In this document: one piece after another, positions 16,348 through 24,868 of the stretch
Numbering within the stretch: the stretch's first letter is position 1
Layout: the number at the start of each line of letters is the position of its first letter
Origin: JAPHTQ01 sp050288165
GTDB lineage: Bacteria > Pseudomonadota > Gammaproteobacteria > Thiohalomonadales > Thiohalomonadaceae
Assembly (NCBI GenBank): GCA_050288165.1
Contig: JBNKDG010000001.1
Location: 186,001-250,000 of the forward strand
DNA length: 64,000 nucleotides
Reading direction: 5' to 3'
Position numbers and translations under genes: made by a program
The notes under the pieces: model-generated
What the model saw: only the letters and a program-made list of their open reading frames with translations
What the model was told of the DNA's origin: nothing
Database searches by the model: none

Positions 16348-16680
16348 TTAACTGCAACCCTTCGGCCGCGGCAGTCCGGCAATCTTGTTGGCGGACTTGA
16401 TCAGGCCGTAGGGGAACAGCGAATAGATGTATTGCTGTGAGCTGCGGTCATCACCGAACTTCTTCTTCATCAGTTTGGAGAAGACCCGCGGTTCAGCCAC
16501 AGTGCCATATTCGGTGAAGTAGTCACGGGCGGTGTTGATGATGTCCCAGTGCTCTTCGCTCAATTCCACCTTTTCATTTACAGCGATGCCTTCGGCGACC
16601 TTTTCGTCCCACTCGGCCAGGTTCTCCAGCCAGCCCGCTTCGCTCAGTAGAATGGTTTTGCCGTCGATTTCCAGTTGCAT
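16348..16680 (-). CDS. tusE: TusE/DsrC-family sulfur-relay protein
   Basis: A 110-residue protein of the DsrC/TusE family. The penultimate residue, Cys109 in GLPRPKGCS, is the conserved sulfur-carrying cysteine on the flexible C-terminal arm. The second cysteine of true DsrC, ten residues earlier, is replaced: the segment reads SANKIAGLP with Asn. This points to a TusE-type sulfur carrier (tRNA 2-thiouridine relay) rather than the two-cysteine DsrC of dissimilatory sulfur metabolism. Other family marks are GWLENLAEWDEKVAEGIA and LFPYGLIKSA. A GAGGA site precedes the ATG. A possible IscR site overlaps the promoter. Confidence 0.85.
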   Translation of the reverse strand: MQLEIDGKTILLSEAGWLENLAEWDEKVAEGIAVNEKVELSEEHWDIINTARDYFTEYGTVAEPRVFSKLMKKKFGDDRSSQQYIYSLFPYGLIKSANKIAGLPRPKGCS

Positions 16681-16756
16681 GGTGCGTTCCTCATTTCTGA
16701 TAAAGATTGGGGGGACTCGGGTAATACCCGAGTGTTTCCATGGGGGAAATATTGCA

Positions 16757-16781
16757 ATAACGCACGAAAATAGTCAAGTAT
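16757..16781 (-). promoter_or_regulatory. Candidate IscR type-1-like operator overlapping the tusE promoter
   Basis: Read on the minus strand the 25 bases begin ATACTTGACTATTTTCGTG and end CGTTAT. They match the published type-1 IscR consensus (ATASYYGACTRWWWYAGTCRRSTAT) at 21 of 25 positions by my count; the mismatches lie in the right half. TTGACT inside it can serve as a -35 box, with CAATAT 17 bases on. A hairpin in the tusE leader (16715-16733) lies downstream. Confidence 0.35.
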
Positions 16782-16851
16782 TGAGATGAGATAATTTATT
16801 TATGGATAATCATAAGGTTAGTTATGGATGGTGCGACCGGAGAGCTGGTTT

Positions 16852-18996
16852 CTAGTTTTTCCGGAGCAACCAGCAGCGATGAATATGGGGGTTGCGGGCA
16901 AAGTCCTTCGGCACAGTCTTGCCGGAGATCTCTTCGATCTGAAGGTCGGCCAGGGCGGCTTCCTCCAGTTTGAAGCGGCGGAAGTTGTTGGAGAAGACCA
17001 GCAGGCCGTCGTCGGCCAGTAGCGCCACTGCGTTACGGATTAGCGCCACGTGGTCACGCTGCACGTCGAAGCTCGCCTCCATCCGTTTGGAGCTGGAGAA
17101 GGTGGGTGGATCGAGGAAGATGAGATCAAACTGCGGCGGTGCGGGCCGTTTCGCCTCCTGCTCCAGCCAGACCGTGCAGTCGGCATGCACGTAGCGGTGC
17201 TCCTTGCCGCTGAAGCCGTTGAGCTGCATATTGCGCCGCGCCCACTCCAGATAGGTGTTGGACATGTCCACGGTGGTGGTGCTTGCCGCGCCGCCCACCG
17301 CTGCGTGTACTGTGGCGGCACCGGTGTAGGCGAAGAGGTTGAGGAAGCGCTTACCACTGGCCCGCGCCTCCAGCAGTTGCCGGGTCGGACGGTGGTCCAG
17401 GAACAGGCCGGTATCCAGGTAGTCGCTGAAATTGACCAGCAGACGACACTTCCCCTCGCGCACCTCATGGAAGCGTTTGGTGTCGGCCAGTTTTTCATAC
17501 TGGGCGCTGCCCTTCTGTTTGCGCCGTACCTTGAAGAAGACCTGCTGTTGCGGGATCTCCAGCACCTGCGGCAGCGCACCCAATGCCTCCTGCAGTCGCT
17601 GTGCCGCTTTGTCCGGGTCGACCGATTTGGGTGCCTGATACTCCTGCACATGGGCCCACAACTTGTCGCCACGATAGAGATCCACCGCCAGCGCGTATTC
17701 CGGCAGGTCGGCATCATAGACGCGGTAACAGCTGATCCCTTCGCGCTCTGCCCACTTACCCAGATTCTTCAGGTTCTTGCGCAGGCGGTTGGCGAACATC
17801 TGCGCACCTTCACTGAGTTCAGCCGGAGATTGAGCCGTCTGTGCCGCCTCGCTTACCGCATCGTAACGGAACAGGCGGCACTCGATCGGGCCGTTGTAAA
17901 AAGTGACCGGTTTGCGCCCGCTCATACCGAGGCGGGCCGCCAGTTCGGTATTGGCGGTGATCATCGCCAGTTGCCAGCCAGCGAGGGTGGTGCGCATCGC
18001 CTCACCGAGGCGGGCATAGAGGTTTTGCAGTGCCTCGATCTCGCCGAGGCGCTCGCCGTAGGGCGGGTTGGTGGCGACCAGACCGTAGGGGGCCGGGGCG
18101 GGCGGCAGCGTCTGTTCCAGGTTCTGTTGGCTGACCGAGATATAGTCCTGTAGTCCGGCCTGGAAGATGTTGTCCTCCGCCGCCTCGATGGCGGCGAAGG
18201 TTTTGTCGTAGCCGACGATGGGCGGCAACGAAGCCAGTCCGGCATCACGCCGTGTTTGCGCCTCGTCTAGCAGTCGCTGCCAGGTCTCCTCCTCGTGGCG
18301 GCGCCAGCCGAGGAAACCGAAGTAGTTACGGTAGAGGCCGGGGGCGATATCGGCGGCGATCAGCGCCCCTTCGATCAGCAGGGTGGCGGAGCCGCACATC
18401 GGGTCGAGCAGGGCGCCGCCGTTGCGGGCGATGCCGGGCCAGCCCGCTTCCAGCAACAGGGCGGCGGCCAGGTTTTCTTTTAGCGGCGCCACCACCCCTT
18501 CGATACGGTAGCCGCGGCGATGCAGGCTGCTGCCGGAGAGGTCGAGGCTGATCCGTGCCCGGTCGCGCAGCAGTTGCAGCTGGATGCGGATGTCCGGGGT
18601 TTCCAGTTCCACCGAGGGGCGTTCGTTGAATAGCTCGCGGAAACGATCTACCACCGCGTCCTTGAGGGTCAGGGCGGCGAATTTGCTGTGCTGGATGGAG
18701 GCGTTGCTGCTGCGTACATCGACGGCGAAGGTGCCGCTGGAGTGAAGATGCTTCTCCCAGCGGATCCCCCGAACTTCGGCGTAGAGCTGCTCCGGGGTTT
18801 CGGCCTTGACCGTAGTCAGCGGCAGCAGCACCCGGCTGGCGGTGCGCGACCAGAGACAGACTCGGTAGGCGATCTCCAGATCGCCCTCGAAGTGAACGCC
18901 GGTATTGCCGGGCATAATCTTCTGCGCGCCGAACTGATGTAGTTCGGCGGCCAGGATCGGCGGCAGGCCCAAAGCAGCGCTAGCAAAAAATTTCAT
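16852..18996 (-). CDS. rlmKL: Bifunctional 23S rRNA methyltransferase RlmKL
   Basis: RlmKL makes m2G2445 and m7G2069 in 23S rRNA. From ATG 18996 the product has 714 residues: an N-terminal THUMP and RlmL half with LLDPMCGSATLLIEGALIA and VATNPPYGERLG (the NPPY catalytic motif for N2 methylation), then the RlmK half with DYLDTGLFLDHRPTR, FLNLFAYTGAATVHAA and LIFLDPPTFSSS. The frame extends to 19044, but that extension is translated from the repeat at 19004-19150, so MKFFASAALGLPPILAAEL is the proper start. No clear ribosome site remains between repeat and ATG. Confidence 0.95.
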   Translation of the reverse strand: MKFFASAALGLPPILAAELHQFGAQKIMPGNTGVHFEGDLEIAYRVCLWSRTASRVLLPLTTVKAETPEQLYAEVRGIRWEKHLHSSGTFAVDVRSSNASIQHSKFAALTLKDAVVDRFRELFNERPSVELETPDIRIQLQLLRDRARISLDLSGSSLHRRGYRIEGVVAPLKENLAAALLLEAGWPGIARNGGALLDPMCGSATLLIEGALIAADIAPGLYRNYFGFLGWRRHEEETWQRLLDEAQTRRDAGLASLPPIVGYDKTFAAIEAAEDNIFQAGLQDYISVSQQNLEQTLPPAPAPYGLVATNPPYGERLGEIEALQNLYARLGEAMRTTLAGWQLAMITANTELAARLGMSGRKPVTFYNGPIECRLFRYDAVSEAAQTAQSPAELSEGAQMFANRLRKNLKNLGKWAEREGISCYRVYDADLPEYALAVDLYRGDKLWAHVQEYQAPKSVDPDKAAQRLQEALGALPQVLEIPQQQVFFKVRRKQKGSAQYEKLADTKRFHEVREGKCRLLVNFSDYLDTGLFLDHRPTRQLLEARASGKRFLNLFAYTGAATVHAAVGGAASTTTVDMSNTYLEWARRNMQLNGFSGKEHRYVHADCTVWLEQEAKRPAPPQFDLIFLDPPTFSSSKRMEASFDVQRDHVALIRNAVALLADDGLLVFSNNFRRFKLEEAALADLQIEEISGKTVPKDFARNPHIHRCWLLRKN

Positions 18997-19003
18997 AGAT
19001 TTA

Positions 19004-19150
19004 TTAGAAGTGGTTTCAAAATTAGGATTCGTGTCCAGAGGCAAGGCGCAAAGTCTGCGAGGAGCACAGTTTACCGGTAGTAAATGAGCACCGCAGCAGG
19101 CTTTGCAACGCAGAATGTGGGGACGAAGACAATTTTGAGACCACTTCTAG
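19004..19150 (-). repeat. Copy A of the roughly 140-base TCTCAAAA palindromic repeat
   Basis: The copy has inverted ends (AGAAGTGGTTTCAAAA at left; TTTTGAGACCACTTCT at right), inner inverted blocks (CAAAGTCTGC with GCAGGCTTTG), and the core GTTTACCGGTAGTAAATGAGC shared with copies B, C and D. It is bounded by TTAG and CTAG. The CTAG at 19147-19150 contains the slyX stop codon on the minus strand, and the other end lies seven bases from the rlmKL start. Confidence 0.85.
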
Positions 19151-19350
19151 TAGTGAGGCGGCGGCGTCTCATCTTCACGGGAGACGACGGCGGAGGGGGC
19201 CAGGTTTTTCAGCAGCGAGGCGAGGTAGTCGATACGGATCGCCATTTCATCCATCGATTTCTGCTGTTGCAGCAGGGTCAGGGTGAGCTGCTCCTGTTCG
19301 GCCTCGATGTGAGTCAGGCGAATTTCCAGGTCTTCGATGCGCGGTTCCAT
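19147..19350 (-). CDS. slyX: SlyX family protein
   Basis: The 67-residue product starts MEPRIEDLEIRLTHIEAEQE, forms a helical coiled-coil (heptads over residues 5-45), and ends in the family signature ETPPPHY. SlyX is a small protein of unknown function conserved in gammaproteobacteria. The frame is open to 19392, but the ATG at 19350 gives the family N terminus. Its TAG stop falls in the CTAG end of repeat copy A. Confidence 0.88.
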   Translation of the reverse strand: MEPRIEDLEIRLTHIEAEQEQLTLTLLQQQKSMDEMAIRIDYLASLLKNLAPSAVVSREDETPPPHY

Positions 19351-19412
19351 GGGATGGCACTTGTCGGTTGCGATGGGGCGCAATTGTAGCACGGCGATCG
19401 GCTACAGCAGGG

Positions 19413-21509
19413 TTATGCTCGTTTGCGTGAGTACTCTTTTAGCAGTGGTTCCAGTTCGTGGGTGGGCAGGGCGGGATGGAAGTAGTAGCCCTGGTATTCG
19501 TGGCAGCCCTTTTCCAGCAGATATTGCAGTTGCTCTTCGGTCTCCACCCCTTCGGCGATGATCTCCAGTCCCAGACTGCTGGCCATACCGATGATGGTGC
19601 CGACGATGGAGGTGTTCATGTTGTCGCGGTTGATGTCGCTGACGAAGCTGCGGTCGATCTTCAACTGATTGAGCGGCAGTTGCCGCAGATAGGAGAGGGA
19701 GGAGTAGCCGGTACCGAAGTCGTCAAGGGACAACTGGATCCCCAGCACCTGAAGCTGGCGCATTTTGTCGATAGCGCCGGTGATGTCGTCAATGACCACG
19801 CTTTCGGTGATCTCCAGTTTGAGGCAGGAGGGGGGTAGACCCGCCTCATCCAGGCTGTTGACGATCAACGGTACGAATTCGTGGCGGTGAAACTGGTGTG
19901 CGCTGACGTTGATCGAGATGCAGCCATTGGCAGGGAAGATGCCCTGCTCCAGCCACTGCTGTGCCTGACGTGTCGCGGTTTGCAGCACCCAGCGGCCAAG
20001 TGCCTGGATCTGACCGCTCTCTTCGGCAATGGGGATGAACTCTCCCGGCGGGATCATGCCGCGACGCGGGTGGGGCCAGCGGGCCAGCGCCTCCATCCCT
20101 ACCACTTCACCCAGGTGATTCAGTTGCGGCTGGTAGAAGAGTTCCAGTTGATCCGATTCCAGTGCCTTGCGCAGTTCCTTCTCCAGTTCCAGTCGGTTGT
20201 CCGCCTGTATCTGCAGGCTGGGCAGGTAGAAGGCGATACTGTTACGGCCACTCGACTTGGCCTGGTACATGGCGGCGTCGGTGTGGCGCAGGATCTCTTC
20301 GGCGCTATTGCCCTGTTCGGGGAAGATGGCGATGCCGATGCTGGGGGTTATGTGCAGTTCGTAGCCCATGACATGGTAGAGCCGGGTTAGCGCGCGCTGG
20401 ATGCGTTTGGCAATGGCACGGGAACGTACCAGTGCTACCTCCGCATCACCGCCCAGATTCGGCAGCAGGATCACAAACTCGTCGCCACCCAGCCGCGCCA
20501 CCGTGGCGTCCTCTTTCACCTCGGCCTGGATGCGCCGAGCAGTCTCCTGTAGTAGCGCGTCACCGACCGGGTGGCCGAGGGAGTCGTTGATGTTCTTGAA
20601 ATGATCCAGATCGGAGAGCAGCACTGCACCGTGTAATCCTTCATCACGGGCACGTTCCATCGCTCGGTTCAGCAGAATTTCAATGTGAGCGCGATTGGGC
20701 AGACCGGTCAGTTCGTCGTGGTAAGCGTTGAAGATCAGGTGGTTTTCCTGCCTCGAGATGCGACGGTAACCGTAGGTGAGCAGGCCGATGCCGAAGAACC
20801 AGAGACCGGCGTGACCGAGTCCGAGGATGGTGAGATGGTGCTCAGCGATCGCTTCGAGTGGCGCCATAGGTACAGTGATGCTGAGGCCGCCGATAACATC
20901 CCCCGCCTTGAAATACGGCTGCTCCTGATTGTGGCAGGGGAGACAGCTCTCCTCTGCGACACGTGGGCGAATCAGGCGCAAATAGCGCTTGCCGTCGATG
21001 GTGGTCATGCCACTGAGTTCCTGGGTGCCGTGGCTGAATTGCTCCAGGGCATTTCTCTCCCATTCGTCAGGCTGGTTCTGCTGGCGCAGTGGATGCAGAC
21101 CGGTGACTCTGCCTCCCAGACTGGCGGGCTGTGCCTGCTCCTGATCATGGACCAGTCTGGTGAAATAGGAGGAGTTGATCAGGGTAAGCCGCCTGCCATC
21201 AGTGGTGGTGATGTCACGCTGCGGCAGATGGGCCAGACTGGGGTTGGGGTCAATGCCGTGTTCCAGCGGGACGTAGATCCCGCCCAGGGTGGCGACCAGG
21301 TGGCGATAGGCGATATCCCTGTTCATTGCCGCGTTGGCCTGGGCATAGGCCTGGGTGTTGACGCTGTCATTGACAAGAAAAATGTTCCAGATCAATGAAA
21401 TGGAGACAGCTATCGACCAGAAAAGGGCGACAATGATGCCCCAGTTGCCGCTGCGGAAGCGTTCTATTGGGGTGGGCGCCAGTTCATTTTGCAGGGCTTT
21501 CGTCAACAA
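19413..21509 (-). CDS. Membrane GGDEF-EAL protein with periplasmic c-type haem site (DUF3365/Tll0287-like sensor)
   Basis: A 698-residue cyclic-di-GMP enzyme. Residues about 24-46 and 225-248 are membrane segments enclosing a periplasmic domain that contains CLPCH (Cys189, Cys192, His193), a c-type haem attachment motif as in DUF3365 sensors. The GGDEF domain has an intact ARLGGDEFVILLP active site, while the usual RxxD inhibitory site is replaced (KEDA). The EAL domain has EALARW, the DDFGTGYSSL loop, LKIDRSF and EGVETEEQ, so phosphodiesterase activity is likely. A redox or gas ligand may control output. No in-frame ATG is near; the start appears to be TTG 21509 or 21506. Confidence 0.85.
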   Translation of the reverse strand: MLTKALQNELAPTPIERFRSGNWGIIVALFWSIAVSISLIWNIFLVNDSVNTQAYAQANAAMNRDIAYRHLVATLGGIYVPLEHGIDPNPSLAHLPQRDITTTDGRRLTLINSSYFTRLVHDQEQAQPASLGGRVTGLHPLRQQNQPDEWERNALEQFSHGTQELSGMTTIDGKRYLRLIRPRVAEESCLPCHNQEQPYFKAGDVIGGLSITVPMAPLEAIAEHHLTILGLGHAGLWFFGIGLLTYGYRRISRQENHLIFNAYHDELTGLPNRAHIEILLNRAMERARDEGLHGAVLLSDLDHFKNINDSLGHPVGDALLQETARRIQAEVKEDATVARLGGDEFVILLPNLGGDAEVALVRSRAIAKRIQRALTRLYHVMGYELHITPSIGIAIFPEQGNSAEEILRHTDAAMYQAKSSGRNSIAFYLPSLQIQADNRLELEKELRKALESDQLELFYQPQLNHLGEVVGMEALARWPHPRRGMIPPGEFIPIAEESGQIQALGRWVLQTATRQAQQWLEQGIFPANGCISINVSAHQFHRHEFVPLIVNSLDEAGLPPSCLKLEITESVVIDDITGAIDKMRQLQVLGIQLSLDDFGTGYSSLSYLRQLPLNQLKIDRSFVSDINRDNMNTSIVGTIIGMASSLGLEIIAEGVETEEQLQYLLEKGCHEYQGYYFHPALPTHELEPLLKEYSRKRA

Positions 21510-21654
21510 GGGTTCTGGTTGCCAATCGTCATGCCATAAACCCCTACTTTATAGTGAAGACCCCCTAGTTGTAAATTTTGTTACACCCTTATTTTTGATA
21601 TGTGATTCACACGTAAGCTGTTGAATCAGATGAATGGGATGCGGTACGGCGCGA

Positions 21655-23565
21655 TTATTCTGCGGGCGATGCCTGGAGTTGCTGCTCCAACTCATCGGAG
21701 AGGTGTAACCAGCGCTCTTCCTGTTCGGAAAGCTGTCGTACCAGCTCGCTCTTTTCCTGAAGCAGGCGTTTGAGTTCTTCTTTTCTGGTGGCGTCGTAGA
21801 GCTCCGGATCGGCCAGGCGCTGTTCCAGCTGGTTGCGCTTTTGTTGCAGCGCATCCATGCCCTGCTCCAGTTTACCCAGCTCTTTACGCAGCGGTTGTAG
21901 CCGCTGGCGCTGTTCTGCTTCACGTCGTTTGCGCTCCTTGCGGGCGGCGGCACTGTTGTCGCTCTCTTCATCGATGGTGTCTGCGGTTCCGCTACTCTCT
22001 GAGCGGTTGAGCCATTGGCGGTAATCTTCCAGATCGCCATCGAATTCCCGCACCCTGCCGTTGTCGACGAGTAACAGCTCATCGCAGACATTGCGCAGCA
22101 GGTGGCGGTCGTGGGAGACCACCAGCAGCGCTCCTTCGTATTCCTGTAGTGCCATCACCATAGCGTGGCGCATCTCCAGGTCGAGGTGGTTGGTCGGTTC
22201 ATCGAGCAGCAGCAGGTTGGGGCGCTGGTAGATCAGTAGCGCCAGCACCAGCCGCGCCTTTTCGCCTCCGGAGAAGGGGGCCACCGGCGAGAGGGCCATC
22301 TCGTTGCTGAAACCGAAGCCGCCAAGATAGTTACGCAGTGACTGTTCGTCGGCCTTGGCATCGAGCCGTTGCAGATGCAGCAGCGGGCTGGCCTCAGGCG
22401 AGAGCTGTTCCAGTTGGTGCTGGGCGAAGTAACCGAGGCGCAGTTCCTTGGCGCGCGTGACCTCACCGGCGAGCGGCTGCAGTTCGTTGGCGATCAGTTT
22501 GATCAGGGTCGATTTGCCTGCGCCATTGTGGCCCAGCAGGCCGATGCGCGCGCCGGGCTGGAGCGACAACGAGAGTTCGCGCAGCAGCGGCGTTTCACCA
22601 TAACCGACCGCGGCGTGGTCGAGAGTCAACAACGGCATCGGGAGTTTGTGCGGCGGCAGGAAGCTGAAGTGGAACGGCGAGTCGACGTGTGCCGGGGCGA
22701 TGCGCTCCATCCTTTCCAGCGCCTTGATCCGGCTCTGCGCCTGGCGCGCCTTGCTCGCCTTGGCACGGAAGCGGCGCACGAAATCTTCCATGTGCAGGAT
22801 CTCACGCTGCTGTCGCTCGAAGGCCGATTGTTGCAGCGCCAGTTTCTCAGCGCGCAACTGTTCAAAGGCGCTGTAGTTGCCGCTGTAGAGTGTGACGGTC
22901 TGCTGCTCCACATGCAGGATGTGAGTGGCCACCTCGTCGAGGAAGTCACGGTCGTGAGAGATCAGCAGCAGGGTGCCGGGATAACGTTGCAGCCACTGCT
23001 GCAACCAGATCACCGCATCGAGGTCGAGGTGGTTGGTCGGCTCATCGAGCAGCAGCAGGTCGGAGCGACACATCAATGCTCGCGCCAGGTTGAGCCGCAT
23101 ACGCCAGCCGCCGGAGAATTCGTTGACCGGTTTTCCGATTTCATCGTTGCCGAAGCCGAGACCGTGCAGGAGTCGCGCAGCGCGTGACGGTGCCGCATAA
23201 CCTTCGATACGTTCCATCACCGCATGCAGCTCGCCAAGACGTGTGCCGTCGTTAGCCTGCTCAGCTTCGAGCAGCTGCCGTTCGATATCGCGCAACTCCT
23301 CGTCACCGTCGAGGGTGTAGTCGAGGGCGCTTTGACCGGTTGCGGGCATCTCCTGCGCCACGTGAGCGATCACCAGTTTTGGTGGCAGGCTCAGTTCACC
23401 TGCATCGGCATGCAGTTCGCCGCGGATCAGGGCAAACAGGCTCGACTTGCCACAGCCGTTGGCGCCGGTGACACCGACCTTTTCTCCACGATGGATGGTC
23501 AGGTTGGTATCAGCAAACAACAGCCGCTGTCCGCGGCGCAGCGCGAGGGAATGGAGTCTTAGCAT
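21655..23565 (-). CDS. yheS: ABC-F family ATPase YheS
   Basis: ABC-F proteins act on ribosomes as translation factors rather than as transporters. The 636-residue product matches the length of Escherichia coli YheS. It has two nucleotide-binding domains: Walker A GANGCGKSS, signature SGGWRMRLNLA and Walker B LLLLDEPTNHLDLDA in the first, then GHNGAGKST, SGGEKARLVLAL and a second LLLLDEPTNHLDLEM. Between them is the linker FRAKASKARQAQSRIK that reaches the tRNA. A C-terminal coiled coil of Arg/Glu-rich heptads follows. The start ATG (23565) shares a base with the apaH TGA (TGATG), implying translational coupling; the longer upstream frame is antisense to nothing and overlaps apaH. Confidence 0.92.
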   Translation of the reverse strand: MLRLHSLALRRGQRLLFADTNLTIHRGEKVGVTGANGCGKSSLFALIRGELHADAGELSLPPKLVIAHVAQEMPATGQSALDYTLDGDEELRDIERQLLEAEQANDGTRLGELHAVMERIEGYAAPSRAARLLHGLGFGNDEIGKPVNEFSGGWRMRLNLARALMCRSDLLLLDEPTNHLDLDAVIWLQQWLQRYPGTLLLISHDRDFLDEVATHILHVEQQTVTLYSGNYSAFEQLRAEKLALQQSAFERQQREILHMEDFVRRFRAKASKARQAQSRIKALERMERIAPAHVDSPFHFSFLPPHKLPMPLLTLDHAAVGYGETPLLRELSLSLQPGARIGLLGHNGAGKSTLIKLIANELQPLAGEVTRAKELRLGYFAQHQLEQLSPEASPLLHLQRLDAKADEQSLRNYLGGFGFSNEMALSPVAPFSGGEKARLVLALLIYQRPNLLLLDEPTNHLDLEMRHAMVMALQEYEGALLVVSHDRHLLRNVCDELLLVDNGRVREFDGDLEDYRQWLNRSESSGTADTIDEESDNSAAARKERKRREAEQRQRLQPLRKELGKLEQGMDALQQKRNQLEQRLADPELYDATRKEELKRLLQEKSELVRQLSEQEERWLHLSDELEQQLQASPAE

Positions 23566-24389
23566 CAGGGCGTGGAGTAGCCCTTGCAGGGCAGGGAGAT
23601 AAGTTGCCTGTCGTCGAGGCGTAGTGCGGTAAGACTGCCGCCCCAGAGACATCCGCTGTCGATGGCGTAGACGTTGTTCCCCTGGTAGAGGCCGAGGGTC
23701 GACCAGTGGCCGAAGACGATGGTCTGTTCGGCGCTCTTGCGTTTGGGCGCGGTAAACCAGGGGACGATGTTTTTTTCGTTGAAGTCTGGTTTTCCCTTGG
23801 AGTTGAAATCGAGTCCGCCCTTCACAGTGCAATAGCGCATTCGGGTAAAGCAGTTGACGATGAAACGCAGCCGATCCCAGCCGCCCAGTTTTTTCGACCA
23901 GCGGGTCGGTTTGTTACCGTACATATGGCTCAGGAACTCGCGCAGTTTTGGTCCGCGCAACACCTTTTCCACCTCGGCGGCGCGTTTCAGGGCTTTGTCT
24001 ATGCTCCACTGTGGCGGCAGGCCTGCATGTACCAGCGCAACGTCGAAGCTTTCGTCGTAGTGCATCAGCGGTTGGCGACGCAGCCAGTCGAGCAGTTCGT
24101 CGGCGTCTTTGGCCTTGAGAACCGGGGCCAGGAGTTTGTTGCCGCGGGTATGCCGATGGCGGTTTTTCCATAGTGCGATCAGGTGCAGGTCGTGGTTGCC
24201 GAGCACGGTGATCGCCGCATCGCCCAGCCCCTTGATGAAACGCAAGGTCTCCAGGGATTTGGGACCGCGGTTGACCAGATCGCCGGCAAACCAGAGTCGG
24301 TCCTTTTGCGGATCAAATTGAATCAATTCCAGAAGTTGCTGCAACTCATCGTAGCAGCCCTGGATGTCGCCGATTGCGTAGGTCGCCAT
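23565..24389 (-). CDS. apaH: Symmetrical bis(5'-nucleosyl)-tetraphosphatase
   Basis: ApaH hydrolyses Ap4A to two ADP and also removes Np4 caps from RNA. The 274-residue protein shows the metallophosphatase signatures YAIGDIQGCYDEL (D-x-G), WFAGDLVNRGPKS, TVLGNHDLHLIA and VHAGLPPQW, plus FGHWSTLGL. The length equals the family norm. It follows apaG in the same direction and is coupled to yheS by a TGATG overlap. Confidence 0.97.
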   Translation of the reverse strand: MATYAIGDIQGCYDELQQLLELIQFDPQKDRLWFAGDLVNRGPKSLETLRFIKGLGDAAITVLGNHDLHLIALWKNRHRHTRGNKLLAPVLKAKDADELLDWLRRQPLMHYDESFDVALVHAGLPPQWSIDKALKRAAEVEKVLRGPKLREFLSHMYGNKPTRWSKKLGGWDRLRFIVNCFTRMRYCTVKGGLDFNSKGKPDFNEKNIVPWFTAPKRKSAEQTIVFGHWSTLGLYQGNNVYAIDSGCLWGGSLTALRLDDRQLISLPCKGYSTP

Positions 24390-24484
24390 GGGATGTCAGA
24401 TAGCCGATAAAATTGCGGCTATCTTAACAGCAACAACACTGCGGGGGGATGAAGTGTTTCTCTCTTCTGCTGCTTAATTGTTGC

Positions 24485-24865
24485 CTAGTGAAGAATACGA
24501 GGTATGGCCAGGGTGAAGACCGGGATCTCGGCGTTGAACTCTTCGCCACTGTCGCTACGCATCAGGTAGCTGCCCTGCATGGTGCCCACCGGTGTTTCAA
24601 GAATGGTGCCGCTGGTGTAGCGGTAATGGTCGCCTGGTGCGATTTGCGGTTGTTCGCCAACGACACCCTCGCCGTCCACCTCCTGCACATTGCCGTCGCT
24701 GTCGGTAATCACCCAGTGGCGGCGCAGCAGTTTTGCCGGAACGTTACCGTGGTTGGAGATGGTAATGGTGTAGGCGAAGACATAGCGATCCTGTTCGGGG
24801 AGAGACTGTTCCTCGATGTACTGGGTCTTGATATCGATGTCGATGGTCTTGCTGGACTGTATCAC
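24485..24865 (-). CDS. apaG: ApaG domain protein
   Basis: ApaG is a 126-residue fibronectin-III-like beta-sandwich protein. Family marks are YVFAYTITISNHG, LLRRHWVITDSDG, the glycine-rich VVGEQPQIAPGDHYRYTSG and GTMQGSYLM. Its biochemical role is unresolved; reports link it to Co/Mg resistance and to a pyrophosphate-binding loop. It lies 95 bases upstream of apaH and three bases after glk, so it is probably cotranscribed with the glk-pgl genes as well. Confidence 0.95.
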   Translation of the reverse strand: MIQSSKTIDIDIKTQYIEEQSLPEQDRYVFAYTITISNHGNVPAKLLRRHWVITDSDGNVQEVDGEGVVGEQPQIAPGDHYRYTSGTILETPVGTMQGSYLMRSDSGEEFNAEIPVFTLAIPRILH

Positions 24866-24868
24866 TGC

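Noticed and set aside
16348..16680. Possible two-cysteine DsrC of dissimilatory sulfur oxidation
   Set aside because: The second conserved cysteine is Asn, so the gene fits TusE; no dsr genes are nearby.
18997..19044. N-terminal extension of RlmKL
   Set aside because: These codons come from repeat copy A; the family N terminus begins at 18996.
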